Assembly (NCBI GenBank): GCA_003158495.1
Contig: PMJT01000208.1
Coordinates: forward strand, 1-17,996
Length of the DNA stretch: 17,996 nt
DNA from: Chloroflexota bacterium
GTDB taxonomy: Bacteria; Chloroflexota; Limnocylindria; Limnocylindrales; CSP1-4
Direction of reading: 5' to 3'
Positions within the stretch are counted from its first letter, which is position 1; each line of letters starts with the position of its first letter. A program made the position numbers and the translations under genes. Below the pieces are notes generated by a model, which was not told the origin of the DNA, made no database searches, and saw only the letters and a list, made by a program, of their open reading frames with translations. Below are positions 1-7,544 of this stretch, one piece after another.

Positions 1-6
1 CGCGGT

Positions 7-58
7 CGCGGCAGACGCAGCCGCCACTCGGGCGCGGCAGACGCAGCCGCCACTCGGG
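7..58. repeat. Two 26-bp perfect tandem repeats downstream of argH
   Basis: Two exact 26-bp copies (7-32 and 33-58) lie back to back, and the first 7 bases of a third follow at 59-65. The unit contains the string cagacgcagccgccactcgg. A related string (ccactcggcgcgg) occurs inside the 3' end of argH near 123-135, so the array may have grown from local GC-rich sequence. The other 82 bases before the argH stop hold no gene that I can support. Function unknown. Confidence 0.8.
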
Positions 59-82
59 CGCGGCACCGCAACGAGCCCGGAT

Positions 83-1498
83 CTAGATCCCCAGCCGGGC
101 TTTTGCCACGGCCAATGCGGCGGCCACTCGGCGCGGCGCCGTGCCGCCGACCACGTCGCAGCCTGCCACTGCGCCCTCCAGGCCGGCCGCGGCGCGCAGC
201 TCCCCGGGAACCGTGGCGTCGCCCACCAGGGCGATCGCGATCGAATCGTCGGACGCGGCGAGGGCCGCGGCGATCACGGCATCGTCAAGCGCATCCAGCC
301 CCTCGCCACCACGCTCCGCCTCGCCGACCAGCGCGGCCACGATGTGGTGAGCTGCGCGGAATGCCACTCCCCGCCGGACAAGGGCATCGGCCACGGCGGT
401 AGCAGTCGTGTACCCCTCACCAGCCGCCGCTCTCATACGGTCCCGGTTCACGTTCAGTGTCGCGACCATCCCGGCCATGACCAGGAGCGACGCCTTGAGC
501 GTTGCGGCGGCATCGAACAGTGCCGGCTTGTCGTCCTGCATGTCCTTCTGGTAGGCCAGCGGCAATCCCTTGAGCAGCGTCAGCATCGTCGTCAGCGCAC
601 CGATGACGCGGGCGGACTTGCCGCGCACGAGTTCTGCCGGATCGGGGTTCTTCTTGTTGGGCATCATCGAAGAGCCCGTCGAGAATGAGTCGGAGGCCCG
701 GACGAAGCCGAACCGGGGATTCGACCACCAGGTGATCTCCTCGGCCAGCCGCGACAGGTGGACCATGCAGAGCGCGAACGCGGCGAGCGCCTCCACGACG
801 AAGTCGCGGTCGCTGACGCCGTCGAGCGAGTTGGCCGTCACTCCGTCGAAACCGAGTTCGGCGGCCGTCGCCTCGCGGTCGAGCGGATAACCCGCACCGG
901 CGAGCGCCCCGGATCCGAGCGGGCTCACGTTGGCGCGCCGCCTGCAGTCGGCCAGGCGACCGCGATCACGTTCGAGCATCTCGACGTATGCCAGCAGATG
1001 ATGCGCGAACAGCACCGGTTGGGCCGGTTGGATGTGGGTCATACCCGGCAGGATCGCCTCGCCTTCGCGACCGGCCAGCCCAACCAGCGCGCGCTCCATC
1101 TCGACGACCGCCACGTCGATGCCGTCGATCGTGCGGCGCAGCCAGAGCCTCATGTCCGTTGCGACCTGGTCGTTGCGCGACCGGCCGGTGTGGAGCCGAC
1201 CGGCGACCGGCCCGATGCGATCGCGCAGAGCGACCTCGAGGTTCATGTGGATGTCTTCCAGCGCGGGATCCCAGGTTAGCTTTTCGGCCTCGACTTCGGC
1301 TCGCAGCCCTTCGAGCCCCCGAACGATCGCCTCGACCTCGTCGGCTTCGAGCAGACCGGCCCGGCCGAGCCCGTGGACGTGGGCTATTGACCCGACGATG
1401 TCGTCGACGGCCAGGGCATGGTCGAAATCGATCGAGCGCGTGAACTCCGCCATTCGCTCATCGGAAGCGCCTTCGAACCGACCACCCCACATCCGCAC
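83..1498 (-). CDS. argH: Argininosuccinate lyase
   Basis: This enzyme catalyses the last step of arginine synthesis, splitting argininosuccinate into arginine and fumarate in the cytoplasm as a homotetramer. The 471 aa are full length for the family. The N-terminus has the typical MWGGRF start. RLHTGRSRNDQ (about 101-111), a TH.QPAQP segment (about 154-161) and the fumarase/aspartase signature GSSMMPNKKNP (about 276-286) are all intact. Two starts are possible: GTG at 1498 or ATG at 1492. A strong GGAGGAG (1504-1510, read on the minus strand) is 5 nt from the GTG and 11 nt from the ATG, which favours the GTG. No other arg gene is in the window. The MFS gene upstream ends 167 nt away, so argH may have its own promoter in that gap. 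Family assignment is secure. Confidence 0.97.
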   Translation of the reverse strand: MRMWGGRFEGASDERMAEFTRSIDFDHALAVDDIVGSIAHVHGLGRAGLLEADEVEAIVRGLEGLRAEVEAEKLTWDPALEDIHMNLEVALRDRIGPVAGRLHTGRSRNDQVATDMRLWLRRTIDGIDVAVVEMERALVGLAGREGEAILPGMTHIQPAQPVLFAHHLLAYVEMLERDRGRLADCRRRANVSPLGSGALAGAGYPLDREATAAELGFDGVTANSLDGVSDRDFVVEALAAFALCMVHLSRLAEEITWWSNPRFGFVRASDSFSTGSSMMPNKKNPDPAELVRGKSARVIGALTTMLTLLKGLPLAYQKDMQDDKPALFDAAATLKASLLVMAGMVATLNVNRDRMRAAAGEGYTTATAVADALVRRGVAFRAAHHIVAALVGEAERGGEGLDALDDAVIAAALAASDDSIAIALVGDATVPGELRAAAGLEGAVAGCDVVGGTAPRRVAAALAVAKARLGI

Positions 1499-1539
1499 GG
1501 GTTCTCCTCCATCCGTAGTTGGGCATGGTACCGGGCCGG

Positions 1540-1711
1540 GGAGCCCGGTGCGCGGCCGCTCGAGGCCGGGCTCAGCCGACTATCGGGGCTGGGCGGGCAC
1601 TACGGCCTCCGTGAGGGGAGCCCCGGGTGCGGGAGCCCCGGGTGCGCGGCCGCTCGAGGCCGGGCTCAGCCGACTATCGCGGCCGGGGCGGGAACTACGG
1701 CCTCCGTGACC
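1540..1711. repeat. Partial tandem duplication of the MFS gene 3' end
   Basis: Copy A (about 1540-1616) and copy B (about 1631-1711) are near identical, offset by 94-95 bp. Both contain a 37-base identical core that starts at cgcggccgctcgagg (1551 and 1645) and ends in the gactatcg string. They then continue with a few mismatches and one indel through tacggcctccgtga. Copy B includes the last codons and TGA stop of the MFS gene; copy A lies downstream of that stop, in the gap before argH. A short 15-bp tandem (gagccccgggtgcgg-like) joins them. This is a small duplication of the coding 3' end plus 3' flank. No transposon ends are visible. The segment also covers most of the argH upstream region, so it may carry argH promoter or terminator elements that I cannot define. 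Confidence 0.8.
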
Positions 1712-2925
1712 GGCTCGGTCGGCAAAACCACGAAACCGATCGCGCCGCCGATGACGGCGCAGACGGCCCCGACGCCGAATACGCCCTCGGCGCCGACCGC
1801 GCCGTAGAGCACGCCTCCGATGAGGTTCGCCAGGATTGCACCGATGCCGAAGCAGGACGCCTGCAGAAGCGTCTGGCCCGTGGACTGCAGACGCGGCGGG
1901 AGCATCGTGGCGATCGTCAGCACGTACGAGACGAAGACCCCGGAAAAGAAGATCCCCGACACGAAACGAGTGGCAAGGATGGGGCCGGCGTCGACGAGTA
2001 CGATCCAACTCAGCATGCACGCCGCGAAGCCGATGGCCGAGACACCAAGCACGGATCGCGCCCCGAAGCGGGCGACGAGCAAACCGGCGATCACCAGGCC
2101 CGGTATTTCCGCCGCGCAGCCGATGCCATTCACCATCCCCACCTCGGCCGGGCCGCCACCCAGGTCCGAGATGCGGAGCGTGATGTACGTGCCGGTGGCC
2201 ATGACGCCGAAGAAGACGAACGTCACCGACACGAGCACCGCCGCCAGCCGCGGGTTGGTTCTGAATGCTTCGCCGACCGAGCCGAACCGGCCGCGATGCG
2301 GGACTTCGTGTGTCAAGCCATCGATCAGGGCGCGGGCATGCCGACGACGCTCGCTGTCGCGGCCGTGGGGCACGCCCTGGGCGCAGACGATCGTGATCGC
2401 CATACCGCCGATGTAGATCAGCGGCGCAACGAGATAGCCAAACCGGGCATAGACGAAACCACAGATGACGGACGTGCACGCGGCGGTCAGGCTCGTCAGC
2501 AGCCTCAAGCGGGCGTATTCGCGAGAGGCATCCTCCAACACCGGCACAGCCATGGCGTCGGTGAGTGCCATTGCCGGGGCGCCGCCGGCACTCACGATCA
2601 CCTCGCAAACGATGATCGCCCATATCGGGATTGGCGCGCCGAGGCCCAGGGCAAGAAGCGCGGCCGGGATGCAGGCGAGCTGCAGCGTGCGGCGCGGACC
2701 GCTGACGATGTCACCGATATGACCCCAGGCCGGCAGCGCCATCGTGAACGCAAAGGAACCAAGGCTGGTGGTCAGGCCGACGAGGGCCGGGTCGAAGCCC
2801 CTCGACTGCAACAGGACAGGCACGAATCCATAAAGGGAGCCATAGGCAACCCCATTTGAGGCATACAAAGCCCTCAACCACCGCATTGTGAAATGGTATC
2901 CGGGGTCACTCCAGGATGGCTTCAT
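1666..2925 (-). CDS. Major facilitator superfamily transporter (MFS_1-like)
   Basis: A 419-aa inner-membrane secondary transporter with about 12 hydrophobic segments; the substrate is unknown. The N-terminus (MKPSWSDPGYHFTMRWLRAL) runs into a first helix, and the loop between helices 2 and 3 carries GHIGDIVSGPRR (about 68-79), a motif-A-like element. The layout resembles the LacY/nucleoside-permease or HcaT-like branch, which is a family-level guess only. The reading frame stays open upstream to 3435, but that would overlap ppk2 on the other strand and adds non-membrane sequence, so I choose ATG at 2925. No clear Shine-Dalgarno precedes it; a weak TACGCA sits 6 nt upstream. The gene is divergent from ppk2 across a 141-bp gap. 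Its last codons are duplicated downstream. Confidence 0.85.
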   Translation of the reverse strand: MKPSWSDPGYHFTMRWLRALYASNGVAYGSLYGFVPVLLQSRGFDPALVGLTTSLGSFAFTMALPAWGHIGDIVSGPRRTLQLACIPAALLALGLGAPIPIWAIIVCEVIVSAGGAPAMALTDAMAVPVLEDASREYARLRLLTSLTAACTSVICGFVYARFGYLVAPLIYIGGMAITIVCAQGVPHGRDSERRRHARALIDGLTHEVPHRGRFGSVGEAFRTNPRLAAVLVSVTFVFFGVMATGTYITLRISDLGGGPAEVGMVNGIGCAAEIPGLVIAGLLVARFGARSVLGVSAIGFAACMLSWIVLVDAGPILATRFVSGIFFSGVFVSYVLTIATMLPPRLQSTGQTLLQASCFGIGAILANLIGGVLYGAVGAEGVFGVGAVCAVIGGAIGFVVLPTEPVTEAVVPAPAAIVG

Positions 2926-3066
2926 CGGCGCTGCGTAGATGGCGGCGGCACTCCGAATGGCGCGAAACGGCGCCGGCGAGCTGCCCGTCCCGATGCACAA
3001 AGCCGGGCAAACCCTTGTTGCCTGCGCGCCGGTCATGGCATACCGTGCCGCTAATAGGAGGCTTAC

Positions 3067-4164
3067 GTGGCGAAAGCACAGAACATCCGTCACGGCGGCA
3101 AAGCCGCCGCAAGCGGAGATCAGGCCCCACGGACGGCGCGAAAGAACTCGCTCGCCGCGACGGCCAAGGCCGGGACCACCGCGCCGGCACCGGCGCCAAA
3201 CACTGCTGCGGCCGCCAAACCGCCGACTGTTGCCGACGAAGACAGGGTCACTCGCGCGGAGGCCGCGGCAGCGGTCAACCGGGAGAAGCGCGTCGTGCGG
3301 TCCGCCGCCCAGCGGCGCGAAGGTCGGAAGATCGCCAAGGCACGCCTCTTCGACCCCACGACCGGCGACCTGGTCCAGCAGCGTCGCCAGAAGCTCGACA
3401 TCAAGCACTACGAGACCGAGCTGGCTCGCCTCCAAGTGGAGATGGTGAAGCTCCAGGAATGGGTCCGGACACGCGGGCTCAAGGTCGTCTGTCTATTCGA
3501 GGGCCGTGATGCGGCGGGCAAGGGCGGCGTCATCAAGCGAATCACGGAGACGCTCAATCCCCGCGTCGCGCGAATCTGCGCTCTCGGCATCCCAACGGAG
3601 CGCGAGAAGTCGCAGTGGTATTTCCAGCGCTACGTGGCCCAGCTGCCGGCCGCGGGCGAATGGGTGCTGTTCGACCGCAGCTGGTACAACCGTGCCGGCG
3701 TCGAGCACGTCATGGGCTTCTGTACCGATGGCGAGTACCACGACTTCCTTAGAACCGCGCCCGAGTTCGAGCGGATGCTTATCCGCTCAGGCGTGATCCT
3801 GATCAAGTATTGGTTCTCGGTGAGTGACGAAGAGCAGGAGCGCCGCTTCCAGGACCGTCTCAGGGAGCCGACCAAGCGCTGGAAGATCTCACCCATGGAC
3901 GTCATGTCGCGTTCGAAGTGGGTCGACTACTCCCGGGCCAAGGATGCGATGTTTGCCGCCACAGACACTCCCGAAGCCCCATGGTGGGTGGTCGAAGCCA
4001 ACGACAAGATGCGCGCTCGGCTCAACTGCATGAACCACCTCCTGAGCATGATCCCGTACGAAGACACGACACCGACGCAGATTGTCCTGCCGCCCAGACA
4101 GGTCGACCAGGGCTACCGGCGGCCGCCCATCAAGAAGCAGCACTTCGTTCCCGACAAGTACTGA
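3067..4164 (+). CDS. ppk2: Polyphosphate kinase 2 (class I-like)
   Basis: Cytoplasmic kinase that transfers phosphate between polyphosphate and nucleoside diphosphates. The catalytic core has a Walker A loop FEGRDAAGKGG (about 144-154), PTEREKSQWYFQRY, a Walker B-type LFDRSWYNRAGVE (about 201-213) and the lid region RFQDRLREPTKRWKISPMD. The single-domain architecture and these motifs match class I PPK2 enzymes, which mostly phosphorylate ADP or GDP; substrate preference is an inference. The start is GTG 3067, with a perfect AGGAGG at 3056-3061 and 5-nt spacing. Residues 1-90 are an Ala/Lys/Pro-rich tail outside the conserved core. Weak promoter signals are TTGTTG at 3015 and CATACC at 3039. 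A second, unrelated polyP kinase (ppk1) lies 8 kb downstream. Confidence 0.95.
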   Translation: MAKAQNIRHGGKAAASGDQAPRTARKNSLAATAKAGTTAPAPAPNTAAAAKPPTVADEDRVTRAEAAAAVNREKRVVRSAAQRREGRKIAKARLFDPTTGDLVQQRRQKLDIKHYETELARLQVEMVKLQEWVRTRGLKVVCLFEGRDAAGKGGVIKRITETLNPRVARICALGIPTEREKSQWYFQRYVAQLPAAGEWVLFDRSWYNRAGVEHVMGFCTDGEYHDFLRTAPEFERMLIRSGVILIKYWFSVSDEEQERRFQDRLREPTKRWKISPMDVMSRSKWVDYSRAKDAMFAATDTPEAPWWVVEANDKMRARLNCMNHLLSMIPYEDTTPTQIVLPPRQVDQGYRRPPIKKQHFVPDKY

Positions 4165-4205
4165 GACCGCCTCGCCGCGTCGGCAGCCGGCTCGCGCACC
4201 CCTCA

Positions 4206-4263
4206 GCTCCGCTCGGCGCCCGGCGAGTCCATGGCCGAGGCGAAGCCGGGCACCGGAGCGAGC
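4206..4263 (+). other. Imperfect long hairpin between ppk2 and the ligase-like gene
   Basis: Arms 4206-4224 and 4245-4263 can pair at 14 of 19 positions, including a 7-bp GCCCGGC/GCCGGGC stem next to a 20-nt loop. No U-run follows, so it is not a classical intrinsic terminator. It may still slow transcription downstream of ppk2. The rest of the 175-nt gap 4165-4339 holds only a small CCCGC/GCGGG inverted repeat (4305-4320) and the -10 listed next. Confidence 0.4.
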
Positions 4264-4327
4264 ACACCTGAGGGTCTGTGGGCGAGGAGCGAAGGCATGG
4301 GCCGCCCGCCGCCGAGCGGGAAGGGCG

Positions 4328-4333
4328 TAGTAT
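4328..4333 (+). promoter_or_regulatory. -10 box for a leaderless ligase-like transcript
   Basis: TAGTAT lies 6 nt before the GTG start at 4340, which would place the transcription start on or next to the first codon base. No Shine-Dalgarno is seen before the GTG and no convincing -35 is visible. The same geometry recurs at three other genes in this window. Confidence 0.5.
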
Positions 4334-4339
4334 CGGGGC

Positions 4340-5074
4340 GTGTCCGACCAGCTTTCGTTGAGCCTCACCGGGGACGTCGCGCGCCTGCCGCATTCGCTCC
4401 GGCCGATGCTGGCGAAGGCGGCCGACCACGCCTTCGACTCGGACGAACACGTTTTCGAGCCCCGCTGGGGCGGCCGACGCGTGCTGGCCTTCATCGAGCC
4501 CACCGTCGGCCCGCACGGGCCCCGGTTGCGTTTGATCGACGAAGACGGCCGCGATCTAGCCCCATTCCTGCCCGAACTTGGGACGCTGCCAGACCTGGTC
4601 GGCGAGCTGCCCGCTATCCTCGACGGCGAACTCGTCGTGCCGGACAAGCTGGGCAGGATGGACGACGATGCCCTCGCGGCCCGCATTGCAGACGGCGTGA
4701 CTACCGCCGCAACGCCCGTCTACCTTGCCTTCGACCTGCTATGGGCGGCTGGCCGGCCGATAATCGCCCAGCCCCTTGTCCGCCGCCGCGAGCGCATGGC
4801 CCGCATCGTCCACCCCGCGGCCGAACTGGTTGTCCTGCCGGGCGTAGTCCGCGATGGCATGGATCTCTACTTCGCGGTCGCCCAGCAGGGCCTGCGCGGC
4901 GTCATGGCCCGCCACCTTCGCAGCCCGTACTTGCCCGGCCGGCGCAGCGACCTCTGGCGCTGGATCGCCACGCAACCCGGCGAGATGCCACTTCACGCCC
5001 TGCCGGATCCGGTCGCCGAACCGTTCGTCCGCCCGGTGCTGGCGCTGATCCAGCGGCTACCGCTCGAGGACTGA
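4340..5074 (+). CDS. Catalytically degenerate ATP-dependent DNA ligase-like protein
   Basis: The 244-aa product follows the adenylation domain of LigD-type ATP-dependent ligases in order. Motif III (ILDGELVV, 93-100) and IIIa (AFDLLW, 130-135) are kept, and YLPGRRSDLW (197-206) matches the segment before motif V. The residues that make a ligase work are not kept. Motif I, normally K-x-D-G-x-R, reads R42-W-G-G-R. The motif IV Glu and Lys become R186 and R191 (RGVMAR). The two motif V lysines align with W208 and A210. There is no OB-fold domain behind it. Known ligases use the motif I lysine to carry AMP, so I infer this protein cannot self-adenylate. The frame is intact and well formed, arguing for a retained non-catalytic role (nucleotide or DNA binding) rather than a pseudogene. 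The start is GTG 4340, probably leaderless. Confidence 0.75.
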   Translation: MSDQLSLSLTGDVARLPHSLRPMLAKAADHAFDSDEHVFEPRWGGRRVLAFIEPTVGPHGPRLRLIDEDGRDLAPFLPELGTLPDLVGELPAILDGELVVPDKLGRMDDDALAARIADGVTTAATPVYLAFDLLWAAGRPIIAQPLVRRRERMARIVHPAAELVVLPGVVRDGMDLYFAVAQQGLRGVMARHLRSPYLPGRRSDLWRWIATQPGEMPLHALPDPVAEPFVRPVLALIQRLPLED

Positions 5075-5113
5075 GCGCCGGCCAGTGGCGGCGCCGACCA
5101 CAAGGCATCAACT

Positions 5114-5154
5114 CACGACATCCATTCGGCGGAAACGCCGTGAATGTGGTCGTG
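5114..5154. terminator. GNRA-loop hairpin between convergent genes
   Basis: CACGAC (5114-5119) pairs with GTCGTG (5149-5154), CATTC (5123-5127) with GAATG (5142-5146), and GGCG (5128-5131) with CGCC (5136-5139), closing a GAAA tetraloop at 5132-5135. There are 15 base pairs, with a small internal loop and a 2-nt bulge. It sits in the 163-nt gap between the stops of the plus-strand ligase-like gene and the minus-strand ABC permease, where a bidirectional terminator would be expected. No U-tract is present on either strand, so termination is an inference from position. Nothing else is recognised in 5075-5237. Confidence 0.5.
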
Positions 5155-5237
5155 CTGCACCAGCCTTCCGAACGAGGCGGTCGACTTGGGTTGCGATACC
5201 GAGCCAAGCCGCGCCCATCTCGGACCGAGCCGCTCCC

Positions 5238-6542
5238 CTACCGCGAGACCCGGGCCGCCTTCAGGACCTGGCGCAGGCTTACGCGCTGGCCGTAGAGCAG
5301 GACCCCGGCGCTGTAGATCCGGGCCGCGACGAACAGCGCAACGGCGATGCTCGCCAGCAGCAGGACCACGGCCAGACCGAATTCCCATGGCTCAACGTGG
5401 CCGGCCGAGACCCGCGCCAGCATCAGGTATGGGCTGAAGAACGGCACGAATGAAGCCACCCGAACCCATGTCTCGTCGATCGCCTGGAGACCCGCAACGG
5501 ACATGAAGTAGCCGGCCATGATCAGGACCATGAGCGGCGAAGTCGCGCTCTGGACGTCCTCCTGGCGGCTCACCAGCGACCCGAGAGCGGCATAAAGCAG
5601 CGAGTAGAGCGTGAAGCCGAGCACGAACAGGACCACGAATGCCCCCAGGACCGCCGGGCTCAGGCCCCCGAACTGGGTCGCCGAGTCCGTGCCCACGACG
5701 GCCCGGTGGATCGGTCCCTGGGCAAGCAGCCCGCCGACCACGGCGAGCAGGATGATCCCGTATTGGGTCAGTCCAGCACCTCCGTTGCCGAGCATCTTGC
5801 CGGCTAGCATCTGGAGCGGAGTGGTGGCATTGAGCATCAACTCCATGACCCGGCTGCCCTTTTCCTCGGCCACGCTCATCGCAACCCACACGCCGTAGGT
5901 GACGATCGCCATGAATATCAGCACGATCAGGCCCGTCGAGAGAAGGCTCGTCGAGACTTCCGTGCTCAGGTCGTTCGTCGACGATGCGGCCCCATTGACC
6001 GAGGCGACCGTCACGGTGGGCACCTTCTGAATGTTCTCGATCGAAGTGCCTGCCTTGTACAGGCGGTATTCGATCGCAACTGAATACAGCGCGCTCGTGA
6101 CGGTCTGCACTGAGCGGCCGTCCTGCGGGCTGTCAGTGCGCATGGCGAACTGCACGTCCTGCGGGCCATCCTGGCTGACGACGACCAGGATGTCGTACTG
6201 CTTGGCCTGGAGATCAGCCTGGGCGGCAGGCAGACCACCGTCGGGTTGCCAGCTGATCACGTAGTTCTTGTGCGCAGGCGGGTCCTTTGGCTGGCCGTTG
6301 AGTTGGGAGTCGAGCAACGCCAGCGCGTCGCCAGGCATGTCAGGGACCTGCGAGACGACCGCGACGCGGGTCAGGCTCGTGTTCATCGACACGTCGATCA
6401 AGACCGGGATCTGGGTTGCGGCGAAAGAAATCAGCGCGAGTACCACGGTGCCGATGACGAAGCTACGACTTCGGGCGCGGCCGCGGAACTCGCGAACCGC
6501 CACGTACCAGGCATTGGGGAAGAGCGTCCGCCAGCCCCTCAC
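5238..6542 (-). CDS. ABC-2 type transporter permease (NatB/YhaP-like)
   Basis: A 434-aa membrane subunit of an ABC exporter. It has an N-terminal cytoplasmic segment, one helix at about 28-50, a long extracytoplasmic domain of around 170 residues, and then five or so helices. The segment EEKGSRVMELMLNATTPLQM after the second helix is characteristic of the ABC2_membrane_3 family that includes NatB and YhaP. The start is GTG 6542, whose GTGA overlaps the TGA stop of the ATPase gene by 4 nt, so the two are translationally coupled. The frame is open further upstream inside the ATPase gene, but that sequence is a shadow. The substrate is not evident; NatAB exports Na+, but many relatives do not. 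Confidence 0.9.
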   Translation of the reverse strand: MRGWRTLFPNAWYVAVREFRGRARSRSFVIGTVVLALISFAATQIPVLIDVSMNTSLTRVAVVSQVPDMPGDALALLDSQLNGQPKDPPAHKNYVISWQPDGGLPAAQADLQAKQYDILVVVSQDGPQDVQFAMRTDSPQDGRSVQTVTSALYSVAIEYRLYKAGTSIENIQKVPTVTVASVNGAASSTNDLSTEVSTSLLSTGLIVLIFMAIVTYGVWVAMSVAEEKGSRVMELMLNATTPLQMLAGKMLGNGGAGLTQYGIILLAVVGGLLAQGPIHRAVVGTDSATQFGGLSPAVLGAFVVLFVLGFTLYSLLYAALGSLVSRQEDVQSATSPLMVLIMAGYFMSVAGLQAIDETWVRVASFVPFFSPYLMLARVSAGHVEPWEFGLAVVLLLASIAVALFVAARIYSAGVLLYGQRVSLRQVLKAARVSR

Positions 6543-7483
6543 GCTCGGGCCGCCTTCGGGGCGAGCGTCCGCTCGCTCGTGTCTATCTGGCCGACGTGCT
6601 CGATGAATATCTGCTCGAGCGACGGGTCTGTCATCTCGAAATGGCGGACCTCGAGGCCGCGGCTGAGGGCGGCCTTCAAGACCGAACCAGGATCGTGGCC
6701 CTGGGCCACCTCCGCCTCCGTGTAATCCTGGCCGCGCCGGGTGACGCGAACTCCGTCCAGCGTCCCGAGCCATGCCATCTCAGTGTCCCCCTGGACGGCA
6801 ACCCGAACCATCTGCCGACCGGTGGATCGGCGCACTTCCCTCACCGACCCACCGACGACAACCCGGCCGCGGTCAAGGATCGCGATCGACTCGCACAGCT
6901 CCTCGACCGTCTCCATCTGGTGGGTCGAGAAGATGAGCGTCTTGCCCCGGTTCTTCATCTCCAGGAACGCCTCCTTGAGGAGGGCGGCGTTGACCGGATC
7001 CAACCCCGTGAAGGGCTCGTCCATCAGCAGAACCTGCGGATCGTGGATGATCGCGGCGATGAACTGGATCTTCTGCTGATTGCCCTTGGAGAGCTGCTCG
7101 GCGCGCCGGTCCGCGTACTCGGGGATGCGGAAGCGCTCGAGCCACTCGCGAGTTTCGCGCTCGGCCGCCTTCGGCTTGACCCCGTGGAGCTTGGCGAAGA
7201 ACACCAGCTGCTCCAGCACGCTCATCTTGGCGTAGAGGCCCCGCTCCTCCGGCAGATAGCCCCACGTGTCGCGCGGCAGTTCAGTGTTGAGCTTGCCGTT
7301 CCAGACGATCGTCCCCGAGTCCGGCCGCAGGATGTCGAGCACGATCCGCATGGCCGTCGTCTTGCCGGCGCCGTTCGCGCCCAGGAAGCCGAAGACCTCG
7401 CCCGGTTCGATCTGGAGAGTGATGTCGTCCAGCGCCTGGACATCACCGAACCGCTTCGATATGGAGTCGATCAGCAGGGACAA
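6539..7483 (-). CDS. ABC transporter ATP-binding protein (NatA/YhaQ-like)
   Basis: The 314-aa nucleotide-binding subunit that powers the permease encoded next. Walker A is GANGAGKT (35-42), the signature is LSKGNQQK (131-138), Walker B is VLLMDEP (151-157) and the switch histidine is H188 in STHQ. The LSKGNQQ form is typical of the NatA/YhaQ group. About 80 residues follow the core as a C-terminal DUF4162-like extension. I choose TTG at 7483: a GGGAGGT lies a few bases upstream, and the protein then begins with the usual short beta strand before KRFGDVQALDD. The longer frame (to 7579) would run into the upstream gene. The gene follows the small membrane protein gene after 61 nt that contain no recognisable signal. 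Confidence 0.93.
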   Translation of the reverse strand: MSLLIDSISKRFGDVQALDDITLQIEPGEVFGFLGANGAGKTTAMRIVLDILRPDSGTIVWNGKLNTELPRDTWGYLPEERGLYAKMSVLEQLVFFAKLHGVKPKAAERETREWLERFRIPEYADRRAEQLSKGNQQKIQFIAAIIHDPQVLLMDEPFTGLDPVNAALLKEAFLEMKNRGKTLIFSTHQMETVEELCESIAILDRGRVVVGGSVREVRRSTGRQMVRVAVQGDTEMAWLGTLDGVRVTRRGQDYTEAEVAQGHDPGSVLKAALSRGLEVRHFEMTDPSLEQIFIEHVGQIDTSERTLAPKAARA

Positions 7484-7544
7484 TTCGACCTCCCGCTGTA
7501 GAGACCCTGGTTGGGGCGGGTTGGTTCGACCGCTCTTCGGGCAG

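Noticed and set aside
344..688. Plus-strand frame with a CAECH haem-like motif, suggesting a cytochrome c fragment
   Set aside because: It lies wholly antisense to the well-supported argH gene, and nothing else in the frame looks like a cytochrome.
1552..1658. NotI plus XhoI site pair (GCGGCCGCTCGAG) occurring twice, as in cloning-vector polylinkers
   Set aside because: The sites lie in a natural duplication that continues into the MFS coding sequence, and such sites are expected by chance at this GC content. No other vector sequence is present.
2926..3435. N-terminal extension of the MFS transporter by 170 residues
   Set aside because: It would overlap ppk2 on the opposite strand, and the added residues are not like a transporter domain. 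ATG 2925 gives normal length.
4231..5295. 354-aa plus-strand frame overlapping the ligase-like gene
   Set aside because: Arg/Pro/Gly-rich out-of-frame shadow; the ligase-like frame retains recognisable motifs and this one does not.
5113..5388. Minus-strand frame ending with VQHDHIHGV, resembling the peptide deformylase HExDH motif
   Set aside because: Two residues of the motif would be missing, no GLAAPQ or EGCLS motif lies upstream, and part of the frame overlaps the ABC permease. Probably chance.
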